From Ruminococcaceae bacterium UBA7212 (GTDB lineage Bacteria > Bacillota > Clostridia > Oscillospirales > Acutalibacteraceae): a DNA stretch of 36,369 nt. Below, in pieces: positions 1 to 6,966 of this stretch (within the stretch, counting starts at the first letter, position 1; each line of letters opens with the position of its first letter). A model generated the notes under the pieces. That model worked only from the letters and a program-made list of their open reading frames with translations. It ran no database searches and had not been told where the DNA came from. The position numbers were made by a program, and so were the translations under genes. Location: contig DKUE01000025.1 of assembly GCA_002490525.1 (NCBI GenBank), positions 1 through 36,369 on the forward strand, written 5' to 3'.

Positions 1-88
1 GTCTGCTTCGTAATTACGGACCTTACACCGCCGCCCGCTCGCTCGAAATTCGTAATGCAGTTTTACTTCCGTTTCATCGGTTTACAAA

Positions 89-117
89 ATTAAAACACAG
101 ATTGTGCCGTTTGTCAA
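89..117 (-). promoter_or_regulatory. Sigma-A-type promoter pointing off the left edge
   Basis: On the minus strand a TTGACA box (112-117) is followed after 17 nt by TTTAAT (89-94). Transcription would run leftwards out of the window, so the gene it serves is not visible. It lies just downstream of the rpmA terminator, which fits a new transcription unit. I see no supportable coding start between it and position 1. Confidence 0.5.
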
Positions 118-181
118 TCCCTTTTTTTCGGCAAAAGAATTTCGGTATACAATCTTCATGTTTCTATGCCCTCTCCATTAC

Positions 182-215
182 AAAAAAGAACAGGGAGCTG
201 CGCTTCCCTGTTCTT
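182..215 (-). terminator. Intrinsic terminator of the rplU-prp-rpmA operon
   Basis: An 11-bp perfect stem (186-196 with 205-215) closes an 8-nt loop. Read on the minus strand it is followed by six U (182-187). It sits about 20 nt after the rpmA stop codon. Confidence 0.85.
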
Positions 216-233
216 CACATTGCTTTATCGCAA

Positions 234-518
234 TTACTGTTCCACAGCATAGACGCTGACCTTTTTACGGTCTTTGCCCATTCTTTCGAACTTTACTTTG
301 CCGTTGATTTTTGCAAACAGAGTATCATCAGAACCTCTGCCTACATTTTCGCCGGGATGAATGTGCGTGCCGCGCTGTTTGACGAGGATATTACCCGCCA
401 AAACAAACTGACCGTCCGCACGCTTTACGCCGAGTCTTTTGGATTCGGAATCACGACCGTTTTTGGTCGAGCCCATACCTTTTTTATGCGCGAAAAGCTG
501 AATGTTAATCTTAAGCAT
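234..518 (-). CDS. rpmA: 50S ribosomal protein L27 with cleavable N-terminal extension
   Basis: L27 is a component of the large ribosomal subunit whose N-terminus reaches towards the peptidyl-transferase centre. The 94-residue protein carries the typical AHKKGMGSTKNGRDS start of L27 preceded by MLKINIQLF. That extension is the kind found in Firmicutes, where it is removed by the protease Prp before L27 is functional (family knowledge). The core motifs LAGNILVKQRGT and HPGENVGRG are both visible. Its start codon overlaps the stop codon of prp by one base (TAATG), with an AGAGGTG ribosome binding site inside the end of prp, so translation is probably coupled. It is the last gene of rplU-prp-rpmA and is followed by a terminator. 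Confidence 0.97.
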   Translation of the reverse strand: MLKINIQLFAHKKGMGSTKNGRDSESKRLGVKRADGQFVLAGNILVKQRGTHIHPGENVGRGSDDTLFAKINGKVKFERMGKDRKKVSVYAVEQ

Positions 519-835
519 TACAGTGCACCTCTTTCAAATTGGATATAATCGGGATATTCTTCCTGAAGCCCCCGAAGATGCAGGGCAAGCCCTTTTAAAA
601 TCGGGAGCGCGGTTTCGGTGTCCTTCGCAGAAAGCCGAACAGATAAAAATCCGTCCCGTACTTCCAGCTCGGGCGCAAGCATCAGCACATCGGTCAAAGT
701 ATTCACCGCCATGTAGACCGCCGAGGAAACTGCCGCACAGACGATATCCTCGCCCGCTTCGGCACTGCCCGAATGTCCCTGCACGGTGAACCCTGCTGCG
801 CCGTGTTCGCCGAAACTGCAAACTGCAAAAATCAT
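518..835 (-). CDS. prp: Ribosomal-processing cysteine protease Prp
   Basis: Prp is a small cytoplasmic cysteine protease that trims the N-terminal extension of L27. The 105-residue product has the family length and order. The catalytic His is in GHSG (His21) and the catalytic Cys is in DIVCAAVSS (Cys33). It lies between rplU and rpmA, the standard Firmicutes position, starts directly after the rplU stop codon, and overlaps rpmA by one base. The presence of both the extended L27 and Prp makes the assignment mutually consistent. Nothing unusual is visible. Confidence 0.93.
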   Translation of the reverse strand: MIFAVCSFGEHGAAGFTVQGHSGSAEAGEDIVCAAVSSAVYMAVNTLTDVLMLAPELEVRDGFLSVRLSAKDTETALPILKGLALHLRGLQEEYPDYIQFERGAL

Positions 836-1147
836 TTACGCATTGATAGCGGCAATCTCAACCTTTGTGTAGGGCTGACGATGACCTTTTTTGCGTTTCT
901 CGTTCTTCTTTGCTTTGTAAGTGAACACAACGACCTTTTTGCCTTTGCCGTTTTTCAAAGCTTTGGCGGTCACGGTTGCGCCTTCCACATAGGGTGCGCC
1001 GACCTTGATGCCGTCATCCGCACCGACTGCGATAACCTTGTCAAAGGTGACGTCTGTGTTTTCTTCGACTGCAAGCTTTTCGATGTAAATAACATCGCCG
1101 GGCTGAACCTTGTACTGCTTGCCGCCGGTTTCGATTACTGCGTACAT
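836..1147 (-). CDS. rplU: 50S ribosomal protein L21
   Basis: L21 is a 23S rRNA-binding protein of the large subunit. The 103-residue product begins MYAVIETGGKQYKVQPGD, the conserved start of the family, and ends in the basic KGHRQPYTKVEIAAI tail. An in-frame extension to 1264 is possible, but it runs through the promoter and leader and has no family similarity, so the ATG at 1147 is chosen. It is the first gene of rplU-prp-rpmA. The 80-nt structured leader upstream suggests autogenous control of the operon. Confidence 0.97.
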   Translation of the reverse strand: MYAVIETGGKQYKVQPGDVIYIEKLAVEENTDVTFDKVIAVGADDGIKVGAPYVEGATVTAKALKNGKGKKVVVFTYKAKKNEKRKKGHRQPYTKVEIAAINA

Positions 1148-1229
1148 TGTTTTACCTACCTTATATAGACTCGCTACTGCGGGGCGCATGCGCTTTGTGT
1201 GCCTTTCGGCACGCCCCCAATATGCGGCA
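1148..1229 (-). promoter_or_regulatory. Candidate L21 leader (ribosomal-protein autoregulatory 5' UTR)
   Basis: The transcript between the predicted start site and rplU can fold. A GTGCC/GGCAC hairpin (1199-1203 with 1208-1212) sits within an outer GGGGCG/CGCCCC pairing (1181-1186 with 1212-1217), and a self-complementary GCGCATGCGC offers an alternative fold. L21 leaders upstream of rplU are known in Firmicutes. I assign this by position and folding potential, not by a covariance-model match. Confidence 0.5.
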
Positions 1230-1235
1230 AATGGT

Positions 1236-1264
1236 ATTTTAACAGATTTGTCAAGTCTTGTCAA
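1236..1264 (-). promoter_or_regulatory. Sigma-A promoter of rplU-prp-rpmA
   Basis: TTGACA (1259-1264) and TAAAAT (1236-1241) are separated by exactly 17 nt on the minus strand. A second TTGACA (1249-1254) lies too close to the -10 box to serve it. Confidence 0.85.
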
Positions 1265-1273
1265 GCATTTTTC

Positions 1274-1945
1274 TTATTTAACAAATACATATAAATACAA
1301 GGAAAAGAAATGCAAAATCGAACCGATTAAGACGAAGAAATGGAACACACTGTGAAAATATTTTTTCTTCGCACCGATGCCGTATATAATTGCACCGAGA
1401 GTATACGCCACACCGCCGGCAATCATCAGGACGGTGCCTGTGCGGTCAAAGCATTCCCAAAGTGTTTTAATAGCGATGATAATCATCCAGCCGAGCGCCA
1501 AATACAGTATCATTTGCGTAACCTTTGTTTTATTGAATAGAGTAAGCGTGATAGGCACCGCCGCCGCAACCGTTACCCACGCCACCGCCGTAATTATCCA
1601 GCCGAGCACGGCGTTTTGAGGTACAATGACCAATACGGCAAACGGTGTAATTGTGCCGGCAATCATCGGATAAATCATTGCGTGGTCCACCATGCGCATC
1701 GCCTTTTTACCGCGGTTCGGACGCAGTGCATGATATACGGATGAGCAGGAATACATAGCAATCATCGTAATTCCGTAAATAAGACTCAGGACGGCGTAAT
1801 CCCACCGCCGTGCAACAATTGCCCGAATCAGGCACAAAAGCAGTGCCAATACGGACAGCCCGCCGCCGACCATATGTGAAATGGAGTTGAGCCAGTCCTC
1901 ACTGCGCGAGTAATTCGCCAATTTAATTTTGTCTAAGTATCCCAT
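1274..1945 (-). CDS. Haemolysin III / PAQR-like integral membrane protein
   Basis: The product is 223 residues with about seven hydrophobic segments and is placed in the inner membrane. It has the features of the HlyIII/PAQR family: a first conserved His in NSISHMVGG, SSVYHAL after the second to third helix, Asp-His in VDHAMIYPMIAGTITP, and a C-terminal HSVFHFF pair. These residues bind a metal in characterised PAQR members. The substrate in bacteria is not established, and the name does not prove haemolysis. The ATG at 1945 is preferred over the upstream frame start because an AAGGAG lies 9 nt before it. It appears monocistronic, with no clear promoter. Its end is just beyond the rplU promoter region. 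Confidence 0.88.
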   Translation of the reverse strand: MGYLDKIKLANYSRSEDWLNSISHMVGGGLSVLALLLCLIRAIVARRWDYAVLSLIYGITMIAMYSCSSVYHALRPNRGKKAMRMVDHAMIYPMIAGTITPFAVLVIVPQNAVLGWIITAVAWVTVAAAVPITLTLFNKTKVTQMILYLALGWMIIIAIKTLWECFDRTGTVLMIAGGVAYTLGAIIYGIGAKKKYFHSVFHFFVLIGSILHFFSLYLYVFVK

Positions 1946-2518
1946 CCGAAAACGCTCCTTTTCGCCGCAGGACAGCGGCACATGATATGGATTGCCGTGC
2001 AGTTTCTTCGGTGCACGTTCTATTCAAATCTTACGCTTTTTAAAAAAATATACCACCGCTTTTGGTTTGCAAGGCAAAAAAAGCCGCAACTATCGGTTGC
2101 AAAGATAGGAAACAGCGGTTGCGTACCCGAATCGTAGGGGGCATTTCACGAAGCACCCAAGTAAGGTTGGCTTTTGTGAAACGCAACCCGTAAAGGTCGG
2201 CCTCCTCGACGACCTGCGGACGGACAAGATAGCCCCCCAGACACACCTGCGGCGTGCCGGCCCCCTCAAGGAGAGGCGTTAAGCGGATAGTAAATTATAG
2301 CGTCCCTACGCGTAAATCAAATTCACCTTGTGCTGTGTGAGATTCTGCGGCGGGAGCAAACCCCCGCCCTACCGATTGTATAATTTACATTGTTCTGCTT
2401 TAGATTCTTTGCCTGCGGCTCAGAATGGCAAATGAATTTTATCGTTATTCCAACAGCCAAAGTCCCCGCCGACTCAATCGGCGAGGACTGCATTTTGTAA
2501 CCGAATTTTTATAGAATC
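1946..2518. repeat. Gene-free gap with dispersed-repeat debris
   Basis: No convincing gene lies in these 570 bp; the short minus-strand frame at 2040-2246 has no ribosome binding site or recognisable similarity. From about 2281 to 2440 the sequence carries modules seen in other gaps here: a 'CGTCCCTACG' piece, a 'TGAGATTCTGCGGCGGG' piece, a GCGGGAG...CCCGCC inverted pair, and an inverted copy of the 'CATTCTGAGC...AAGAATCT' module (about 2401-2430). Confidence 0.5.
2461..2489 (-). terminator. Probable terminator of rpsO-pnp
   Basis: A 12-bp stem (2461-2472 with 2478-2489) encloses a 5-nt loop just after the pnp stop codon. As minus-strand RNA the one non-Watson-Crick position is a U-G pair, whereas on the plus strand it is an A-C mismatch; this supports function in the pnp transcript. 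The downstream U-tract is short (UUU). Confidence 0.6.
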
Positions 2519-4696
2519 TTACTTATCGCGTCGGGGACGGCGGAAATCACGGCGCGGCGCGGGACGGCGCTCCGAAATTTCATTTTCGGGGGTCAAGCCC
2601 TCAACCTCAATCAGTGCCTCGCGACGGGAGAGGTTCAATCTGCCCTGCTCATCCTTCGGCAGAACCTTGACGATGATTTCATCGCCGACGTTGACAACAT
2701 CTTCCACTTTTTCGGTGCGCTTCACGTCGAGGTGGCTGATGTGTACCATGCCCTCCACACCGGGGACAATTTCCACGAATACGCCGAAACTCATCAAACG
2801 AGTGACAATACCCTTGTAAACCGCGCCGACTTCAGGACCGTTCGCAATGGTATCCACAATGAATACCGCTTTCTGCGCATTGTCTAAATCCAGTGCGGAA
2901 ACGAACACCTGTCCGTCCTCGTTGACATCGATTTTGCAGTCGCACTCCGCGCAAATCTTCTGAATCACCTTGCCCTGCTTACCGATGACATCGCCGATTT
3001 TCTCGGGGTCAATCTTGGTGGTCAGCATCTTCGGCGCCCACTTGGAAAGCTCCTTGCGCGGCTCGGAGATTACGGGCAGCATAATTTCATCTAAGATATA
3101 GCATCTTGCAGCATAGGTCTTATCGAGCGCCTCACGGATGATTTCGGGTGTCAGACCATGCACCTTCAGGTCCATCTGAATGGCGGTGATGCCCTTCTTT
3201 GTACCCGCAACTTTGAAGTCCATATCGCCGAAGAAATCTTCCAAGCCCTGAATATCAACCATCGTCATGAAACGGTCGCCCTCGGTCACCAAACCGCAGG
3301 AAATACCCGCAACAGGCGCTTTAATCGGTACGCCTGCTGCCATCAGGGACAGCGTAGAACCGCAGATGGAGCCCTGCGAGGTTGAACCGTTGGAAGAAAG
3401 CACCTCGGACACAACGCGGATGCAGTAGGGAAACTCCTCGACCGACGGAATCACGGGAAGCAAAGCACGCTCTGCCAGTGCACCGTGGCCGATTTCACGT
3501 CTGCCCGGACCTCTGGAGGGTCTGGTCTCACCAACGGAATAGGACGGGAAATTATAATGATGCATATAGCGTTTTTCGGTTTCGTTGTCAATGCCGTCGA
3601 GCAGTTGCGCGTTGCTCATTGCACCGAGCGTGGTAATGGAAAGGCACTGTGTCTGCCCGCGGGTAAACATACCCGAACCGTGCACGCGGGAAAGCAAATC
3701 AATTTCCGCATTTAAGGGGCGGATTTCGTCAATGCCTCTGCCGTCTACGCGCTTACCGTCATCAAGCAGCCAGCGGCGAACCACAAATTTCTGCAATTTG
3801 TACAGGCAGTCCTCAATTTTAGCAATATCATCGGGATAAACTTCATCAAATTTTGCGTGCACCGCTTCATAAACGGGCTTGAGTCGCTCATCACGGACAC
3901 GTTTATCATCGGTGTCGAGTGCCGCACGGACGTCCTCAATCGCGAATTCTTTAATAGCCTCATACATGGCAGGGTCGGGGTCATTGGACGGGAAATCAAT
4001 TTTTTCTTTGCCTACTTCATCGCGAATACCCTTGATGAATTCCACAATCTTCTGATTGGTTTTGTGCCCGAACATGATGCCGTCAAACATCTCATCGTTG
4101 GTCACTTCGTTTGCCCCGGCTTCAATCATGGCGACCAAGGAGTCGGTAGACGCAACGGTCACTGCCATCTGCGATTTTTCACGCTGTTCGGCAGTGGGAT
4201 TGATGACGTATTCGCCGTCCACCAAACCGACGGAGACCCCGCTGATGGGACCATCCCACGGAATTTCGGACACGCTGATGGCGATGGATACACCAATCAT
4301 GGCAGTAATTTCGGGGGAGCAGTCGGGATCAACGGACATAACGGTTGCAACTACGCCGACATCGTTGCGCATATCCTTCGGAAACAGAGGACGAATCGGA
4401 CGATCGATTACGCGCGAAGCAAGTGTTGCCTTTTCAGACGCTCTGCCCTCGCGGCGCAGGAAAGAACCGGGGATTCTGCCCACGGAATACAGCTTTTCTT
4501 CAAAATCCACGGAAAGCGGAAAGAAATCGACGCCCTCACGCGGCTTTGCGGACATGGTTGCAGTGCAAAGCACCTCGGTTTCGCCGTAGCGAACCAGACA
4601 GGAACCGCCTGCGAGCTGTGCCATTTTGCCGACTTCCACCTTTAAGGGTCTGCCGGCAAGCTCGGTTTCAAACAATTTGAAATCCTTAAAAAACAT
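2519..4696 (-). CDS. pnp: Polynucleotide phosphorylase
   Basis: PNPase is a cytoplasmic phosphorolytic 3'-5' exoribonuclease that releases nucleoside diphosphates and acts in mRNA turnover. The 725-residue protein has the full architecture: two RNase PH core domains (the second from GKRVDGRGIDEIRPL onwards, with SVGETRPSRGPGRREIGHG), a KH domain (KIGDVIGKQGKVIQKI) and a C-terminal S1 domain (VYKGIVTRLMSFGVFVEI...HISHLD). The tail is short and Arg-rich. The ATG at 4696 is chosen because GAGGTAAAGG precedes it; upstream residues to 4747 are Lys/Arg-rich and not conserved. It lies downstream of rpsO in the classical rpsO-pnp order, separated by 184 nt containing a hairpin that may tune readthrough. 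Confidence 0.97.
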   Translation of the reverse strand: MFFKDFKLFETELAGRPLKVEVGKMAQLAGGSCLVRYGETEVLCTATMSAKPREGVDFFPLSVDFEEKLYSVGRIPGSFLRREGRASEKATLASRVIDRPIRPLFPKDMRNDVGVVATVMSVDPDCSPEITAMIGVSIAISVSEIPWDGPISGVSVGLVDGEYVINPTAEQREKSQMAVTVASTDSLVAMIEAGANEVTNDEMFDGIMFGHKTNQKIVEFIKGIRDEVGKEKIDFPSNDPDPAMYEAIKEFAIEDVRAALDTDDKRVRDERLKPVYEAVHAKFDEVYPDDIAKIEDCLYKLQKFVVRRWLLDDGKRVDGRGIDEIRPLNAEIDLLSRVHGSGMFTRGQTQCLSITTLGAMSNAQLLDGIDNETEKRYMHHYNFPSYSVGETRPSRGPGRREIGHGALAERALLPVIPSVEEFPYCIRVVSEVLSSNGSTSQGSICGSTLSLMAAGVPIKAPVAGISCGLVTEGDRFMTMVDIQGLEDFFGDMDFKVAGTKKGITAIQMDLKVHGLTPEIIREALDKTYAARCYILDEIMLPVISEPRKELSKWAPKMLTTKIDPEKIGDVIGKQGKVIQKICAECDCKIDVNEDGQVFVSALDLDNAQKAVFIVDTIANGPEVGAVYKGIVTRLMSFGVFVEIVPGVEGMVHISHLDVKRTEKVEDVVNVGDEIIVKVLPKDEQGRLNLSRREALIEVEGLTPENEISERRPAPRRDFRRPRRDK

Positions 4697-4829
4697 ACCT
4701 TTACCTCTTTTTCTTTTATTTTTTGCGAGGCATTCGGTTTTTAGCAATAAATGCGGCTGTTCAAAAAACTTCTGAAAAGCTCCATTTACCGCTAAAACTG
4801 CCGAATTGCCCCGAACGTAACAAGGGTGT

Positions 4830-4871
4830 AAAAAAGCAATTCAAGGCAAGCAGCGAAAAGCCACTTGCCTT
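4830..4871 (-). terminator. Possible attenuator hairpin between rpsO and pnp
   Basis: AAGGCAAG/CTTGCCTT (4864-4871 with 4843-4850) forms an 8-bp outer stem with further inner pairing. On the minus strand six U follow (4830-4835) after a 7-nt gap. The gap between stem and U-run is longer than usual, so termination may be partial. An RNase III or processing site is an alternative. Confidence 0.4.
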
Positions 4872-4880
4872 AAAAAGAAC

Positions 4881-5144
4881 TTATTTACGGATACCCAGTC
4901 TCGCGATAAGCGAACGGTATCTTTCAATGTCCACCTTTTGCAAATATGCAAGCAGGTTGCGTCTGTGACCGACCATCATCAAAAGACCGCGTCTGGAGTG
5001 ATGATCCTTCTTGTGGGTCTTTAAATGCTCAGTCAAATCGTTGATGCGCTTTGTCAGCACTGCGACCTGTACTTCGGGCGAGCCGGTGTCGCCTTCGTGT
5101 GTAGCGTATTCCGCCATGATAGCCTGTTTTTCTTCTTTGGTCAT
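4881..5144 (-). CDS. rpsO: 30S ribosomal protein S15
   Basis: S15 binds the 16S rRNA central domain early in small-subunit assembly. The product is 87 residues, with the conserved GDTGSPEVQVA, LTEHLKTHKKDHHSRRGLL and GHRRNLLAYL segments. A GAGGTG ribosome binding site is placed 8 nt before ATG. It is the first gene of rpsO-pnp, behind a consensus promoter and a 5' UTR of roughly 110 nt. Such leaders are often bound by S15 itself for feedback control (family knowledge). Confidence 0.97.
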   Translation of the reverse strand: MTKEEKQAIMAEYATHEGDTGSPEVQVAVLTKRINDLTEHLKTHKKDHHSRRGLLMMVGHRRNLLAYLQKVDIERYRSLIARLGIRK

Positions 5145-5253
5145 TGTTTTTCACCTCTTTTTAAATTTAACTCGCGCAGCACAGAAAACGGTTAGGTGAA
5201 CACCCGATATAAAAAATCAGGTCTGCGCCGCAATCCGTGCATACCGAATCAGC
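5145..5253 (-). promoter_or_regulatory. Candidate S15-binding leader of rpsO
   Basis: The 5' UTR between the predicted start site and rpsO can close a GCGCAG/CTGCGC stem (5223-5228 with 5174-5179) around an internal region containing CGGGTG...CACC. Its position matches known S15 autoregulatory leaders. The fold is only a hand inspection. Confidence 0.35.
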
Positions 5254-5259
5254 CTATGT

Positions 5260-5289
5260 ATTATATACCGAAGCCGACGGATTTGTCAA
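5260..5289 (-). promoter_or_regulatory. Sigma-A promoter of rpsO-pnp
   Basis: Perfect TTGACA (5284-5289) and perfect TATAAT (5260-5265) with an 18-nt spacer on the minus strand. Confidence 0.88.
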
Positions 5290-5326
5290 GGATTTTATTG
5301 GAAAGGAATATAAAAGAAAAAATGCA

Positions 5327-5730
5327 TTAAAACGAAGAATTCAAGTGTCGCAACAGCGGTTCCCGAATTTTTTGATAGTAACGGATGTGCTGTAAGGTTT
5401 CCTTCACCTGTCCGATGCCGAGTGCTTGTTCCGCTTCGTTTGTACATTCGATTTTTAAAGCGCGCTTCAGATTATATTCTAACCATAAAAGACTGCCGAT
5501 ATTGCTGTCGTACAGCAGTTCCCAATCCGCTTGAAACACACCGCATATCGATTGATAGCCCCGCAAAAAAGCTTTCAAGCGGCGATAGCGTAAGCAGCAG
5601 GATTCGTACCCTGCGCGGTTTCCATTTTGTACATTTTATGCATATATCCACCCGAAACAGCGGTCACAGGGGTTTGCAGTTCACCCAGGGACAGCGTTTT
5701 GCAGATGTCGGTAAAAAAGTCTTGTTGCAT
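5327..5730 (-). pseudogene. Decayed phosphotransferase (aminoglycoside/choline kinase-like) gene
   Basis: Two pieces of one kinase-like gene remain. The first (5730 to 5575) opens with ATG and encodes about 40 residues including VSGGYMHKMYKMETAQG, the nucleotide-loop start of an APH-type phosphotransferase, then runs into a stop. The second (5578 to 5327), in another frame, encodes about 83 residues with DWELLYDSNIGSLLWLEYNL and a REPLLRHL ending, typical of the C-terminus of the same family. The middle of the enzyme, including the catalytic HGDxxxxN and metal-binding Asp motifs, is missing. With the internal deletion and frameshift, no activity is expected. It lies downstream of the GH16 gene on the same strand. 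Family assignment rests on my recognition of the two end segments. Confidence 0.7.
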
Positions 5731-5779
5731 ATTGAAAATCCTTGTAAAAATTTAAATAAATAAAACGCACCAAATTGTC

Positions 5780-6000
5780 ATTCCGAGCGGAGCGAAGAAT
5801 CTCACATTGTACGAAATAAATTTGTTACACGCGTAAAGAATGGGTATTGCCCATTCCGTGGGCACAGGATTGTATACTATACATACTCTTGACACATTGC
5901 ACGTCCCCTACGAGATGGCGCGCAACCATTGGGTTAATGCATAGGGAACGACCTCCGTGTCGTTCCGAAAAGTTTCGTTACCGTTGGCTTTGTGCAAAAT
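5780..6000. repeat. Dispersed intergenic repeat mosaic
   Basis: The gap holds modules shared with other gaps: 'GTCATTCCGAGCGGAGCGAA' followed by GAATCTCAC (near 5776), a perfect GAATGGG/CCCATTC hairpin (5838-5856), a 'GTATACTAT...CTTGACACA' module, and a hairpin GGAACGAC/GTCGTTCC in the stretch 'TAGGGAACGACCTCCGTGTC'. No coding potential is supported. Confidence 0.6.
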
Positions 6001-6027
6001 TGCGCTTCACTCGGGCGAGCGCGGATT

Positions 6028-6954
6028 TTATGCGTCCGTTTTCTTTCGGTAACACCGTACGTAATCCACCACAAAATCATATACTTTGGTTTTGTCGTTC
6101 TTTTCTGGGCTGCCGCACCAAAATTTTTCGAGTTTTCCCGTTTTCTTGTTGCGTACAAGCCCGGGAAGATACATACCGTTTTCAATGCTGCCCGCCACCT
6201 CCGTGGACAAAAGCAGATATTCGGGAACCTTACAGACGCCCATTTCCCGCCCTTTATATGTATGCGCGGTTTCCCATGTTTTACAGCCGTCGACAAAAAA
6301 GGTATACTTGTCCTTCTCCCACAACAGACCGTAGGTGTGAAATTCCGTATACATATTCGGCACGTGATAGGCAGGCGACGAAACGGATTTCAGCCGTTCG
6401 TCGTAGCCGTCCGCGTGAATGACGTGGATATTTTGATTTTTGGCTTTCTCGAGCAGATGAAATGCGTGCGGCGATTCCATCACATCAATTTCCACGCCGT
6501 CCGCACCGCTCCACTGCACATCGTCATCGGAAAATGCGATATTATTATCGGGCATCAACCAAAATGCCGACCAAATACCGACGGCTTTCGCAGGCTTGCA
6601 ACGGACTTCAAAATAACCCTCGGTCTGCGAAAAGCCGACATAATCCGCGCGTGTTTCATATTCGGGATGCACGTGACTCGTTTCGAGCATCGCCGTATAC
6701 CATCCCTCGCCGCGACTGCCGTTTTTCCATAGTGTACGAATGTGCAGTTTGCCGTCTTTTACAAACACCACATCGGGGTCACTGACGTTGAACGCCGCGT
6801 TGCGGATGCCGTTTTTTTCGGGATGCTTCGCATCAACGGCGGTATTGTATTTCCATTTTGTCAAATCCAAAAACTCAAAATCATCCGCAAAGGTCAGTTC
6901 CCATTCCGTTGGGGAAAGCGTTAATTTTTGTGCGGGAGATAGCTTTTGCAACAT
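6028..6954 (-). CDS. Glycoside hydrolase family 16 protein, apparently cytosolic
   Basis: GH16 enzymes hydrolyse beta-1,3/1,4-glucans, agarose, carrageenan or xyloglucan by a retaining mechanism in a beta-jelly roll. The 308-residue protein has the catalytic signature GVEIDVMES, with Glu155 (nucleophile), Asp157 and Glu160 (acid/base) in the ExDxxE form. A Trp-rich binding cleft is suggested by WSAFWLMPD, QWSG and YGLLWEKDKYTFFVDG. No signal peptide is visible (MLQKLSPAQKLTL), which is unusual because most GH16 enzymes are exported. An internalised oligosaccharide is the likely substrate (inference). It begins 12 nt after the FAD dehydrogenase gene, with AAGGAAG before ATG, so the two form one transcription unit. 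Confidence 0.88.
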   Translation of the reverse strand: MLQKLSPAQKLTLSPTEWELTFADDFEFLDLTKWKYNTAVDAKHPEKNGIRNAAFNVSDPDVVFVKDGKLHIRTLWKNGSRGEGWYTAMLETSHVHPEYETRADYVGFSQTEGYFEVRCKPAKAVGIWSAFWLMPDNNIAFSDDDVQWSGADGVEIDVMESPHAFHLLEKAKNQNIHVIHADGYDERLKSVSSPAYHVPNMYTEFHTYGLLWEKDKYTFFVDGCKTWETAHTYKGREMGVCKVPEYLLLSTEVAGSIENGMYLPGLVRNKKTGKLEKFWCGSPEKNDKTKVYDFVVDYVRCYRKKTDA

Positions 6955-6966
6955 AACCGTTCTTCC

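Noticed and set aside
1..85. Short minus-strand frame at the left edge that might be the start of another gene
   Set aside because: No start codon with ribosome binding site is present in the readable frame; too short to judge.
1236..1264. Tandem TTGACA boxes as two overlapping promoters
   Set aside because: Only the outer box has a usable 17-nt spacer to TAAAAT; the inner one is 7 nt away.
2040..2246. 68-codon minus-strand frame in the hlyIII-pnp gap
   Set aside because: It lies in repeat-like, hairpin-rich DNA with no ribosome binding site or similarity.
3857..4645. 262-codon plus-strand frame opposite pnp
   Set aside because: It mirrors the codon structure of pnp, with no independent start signal or recognisable domain.
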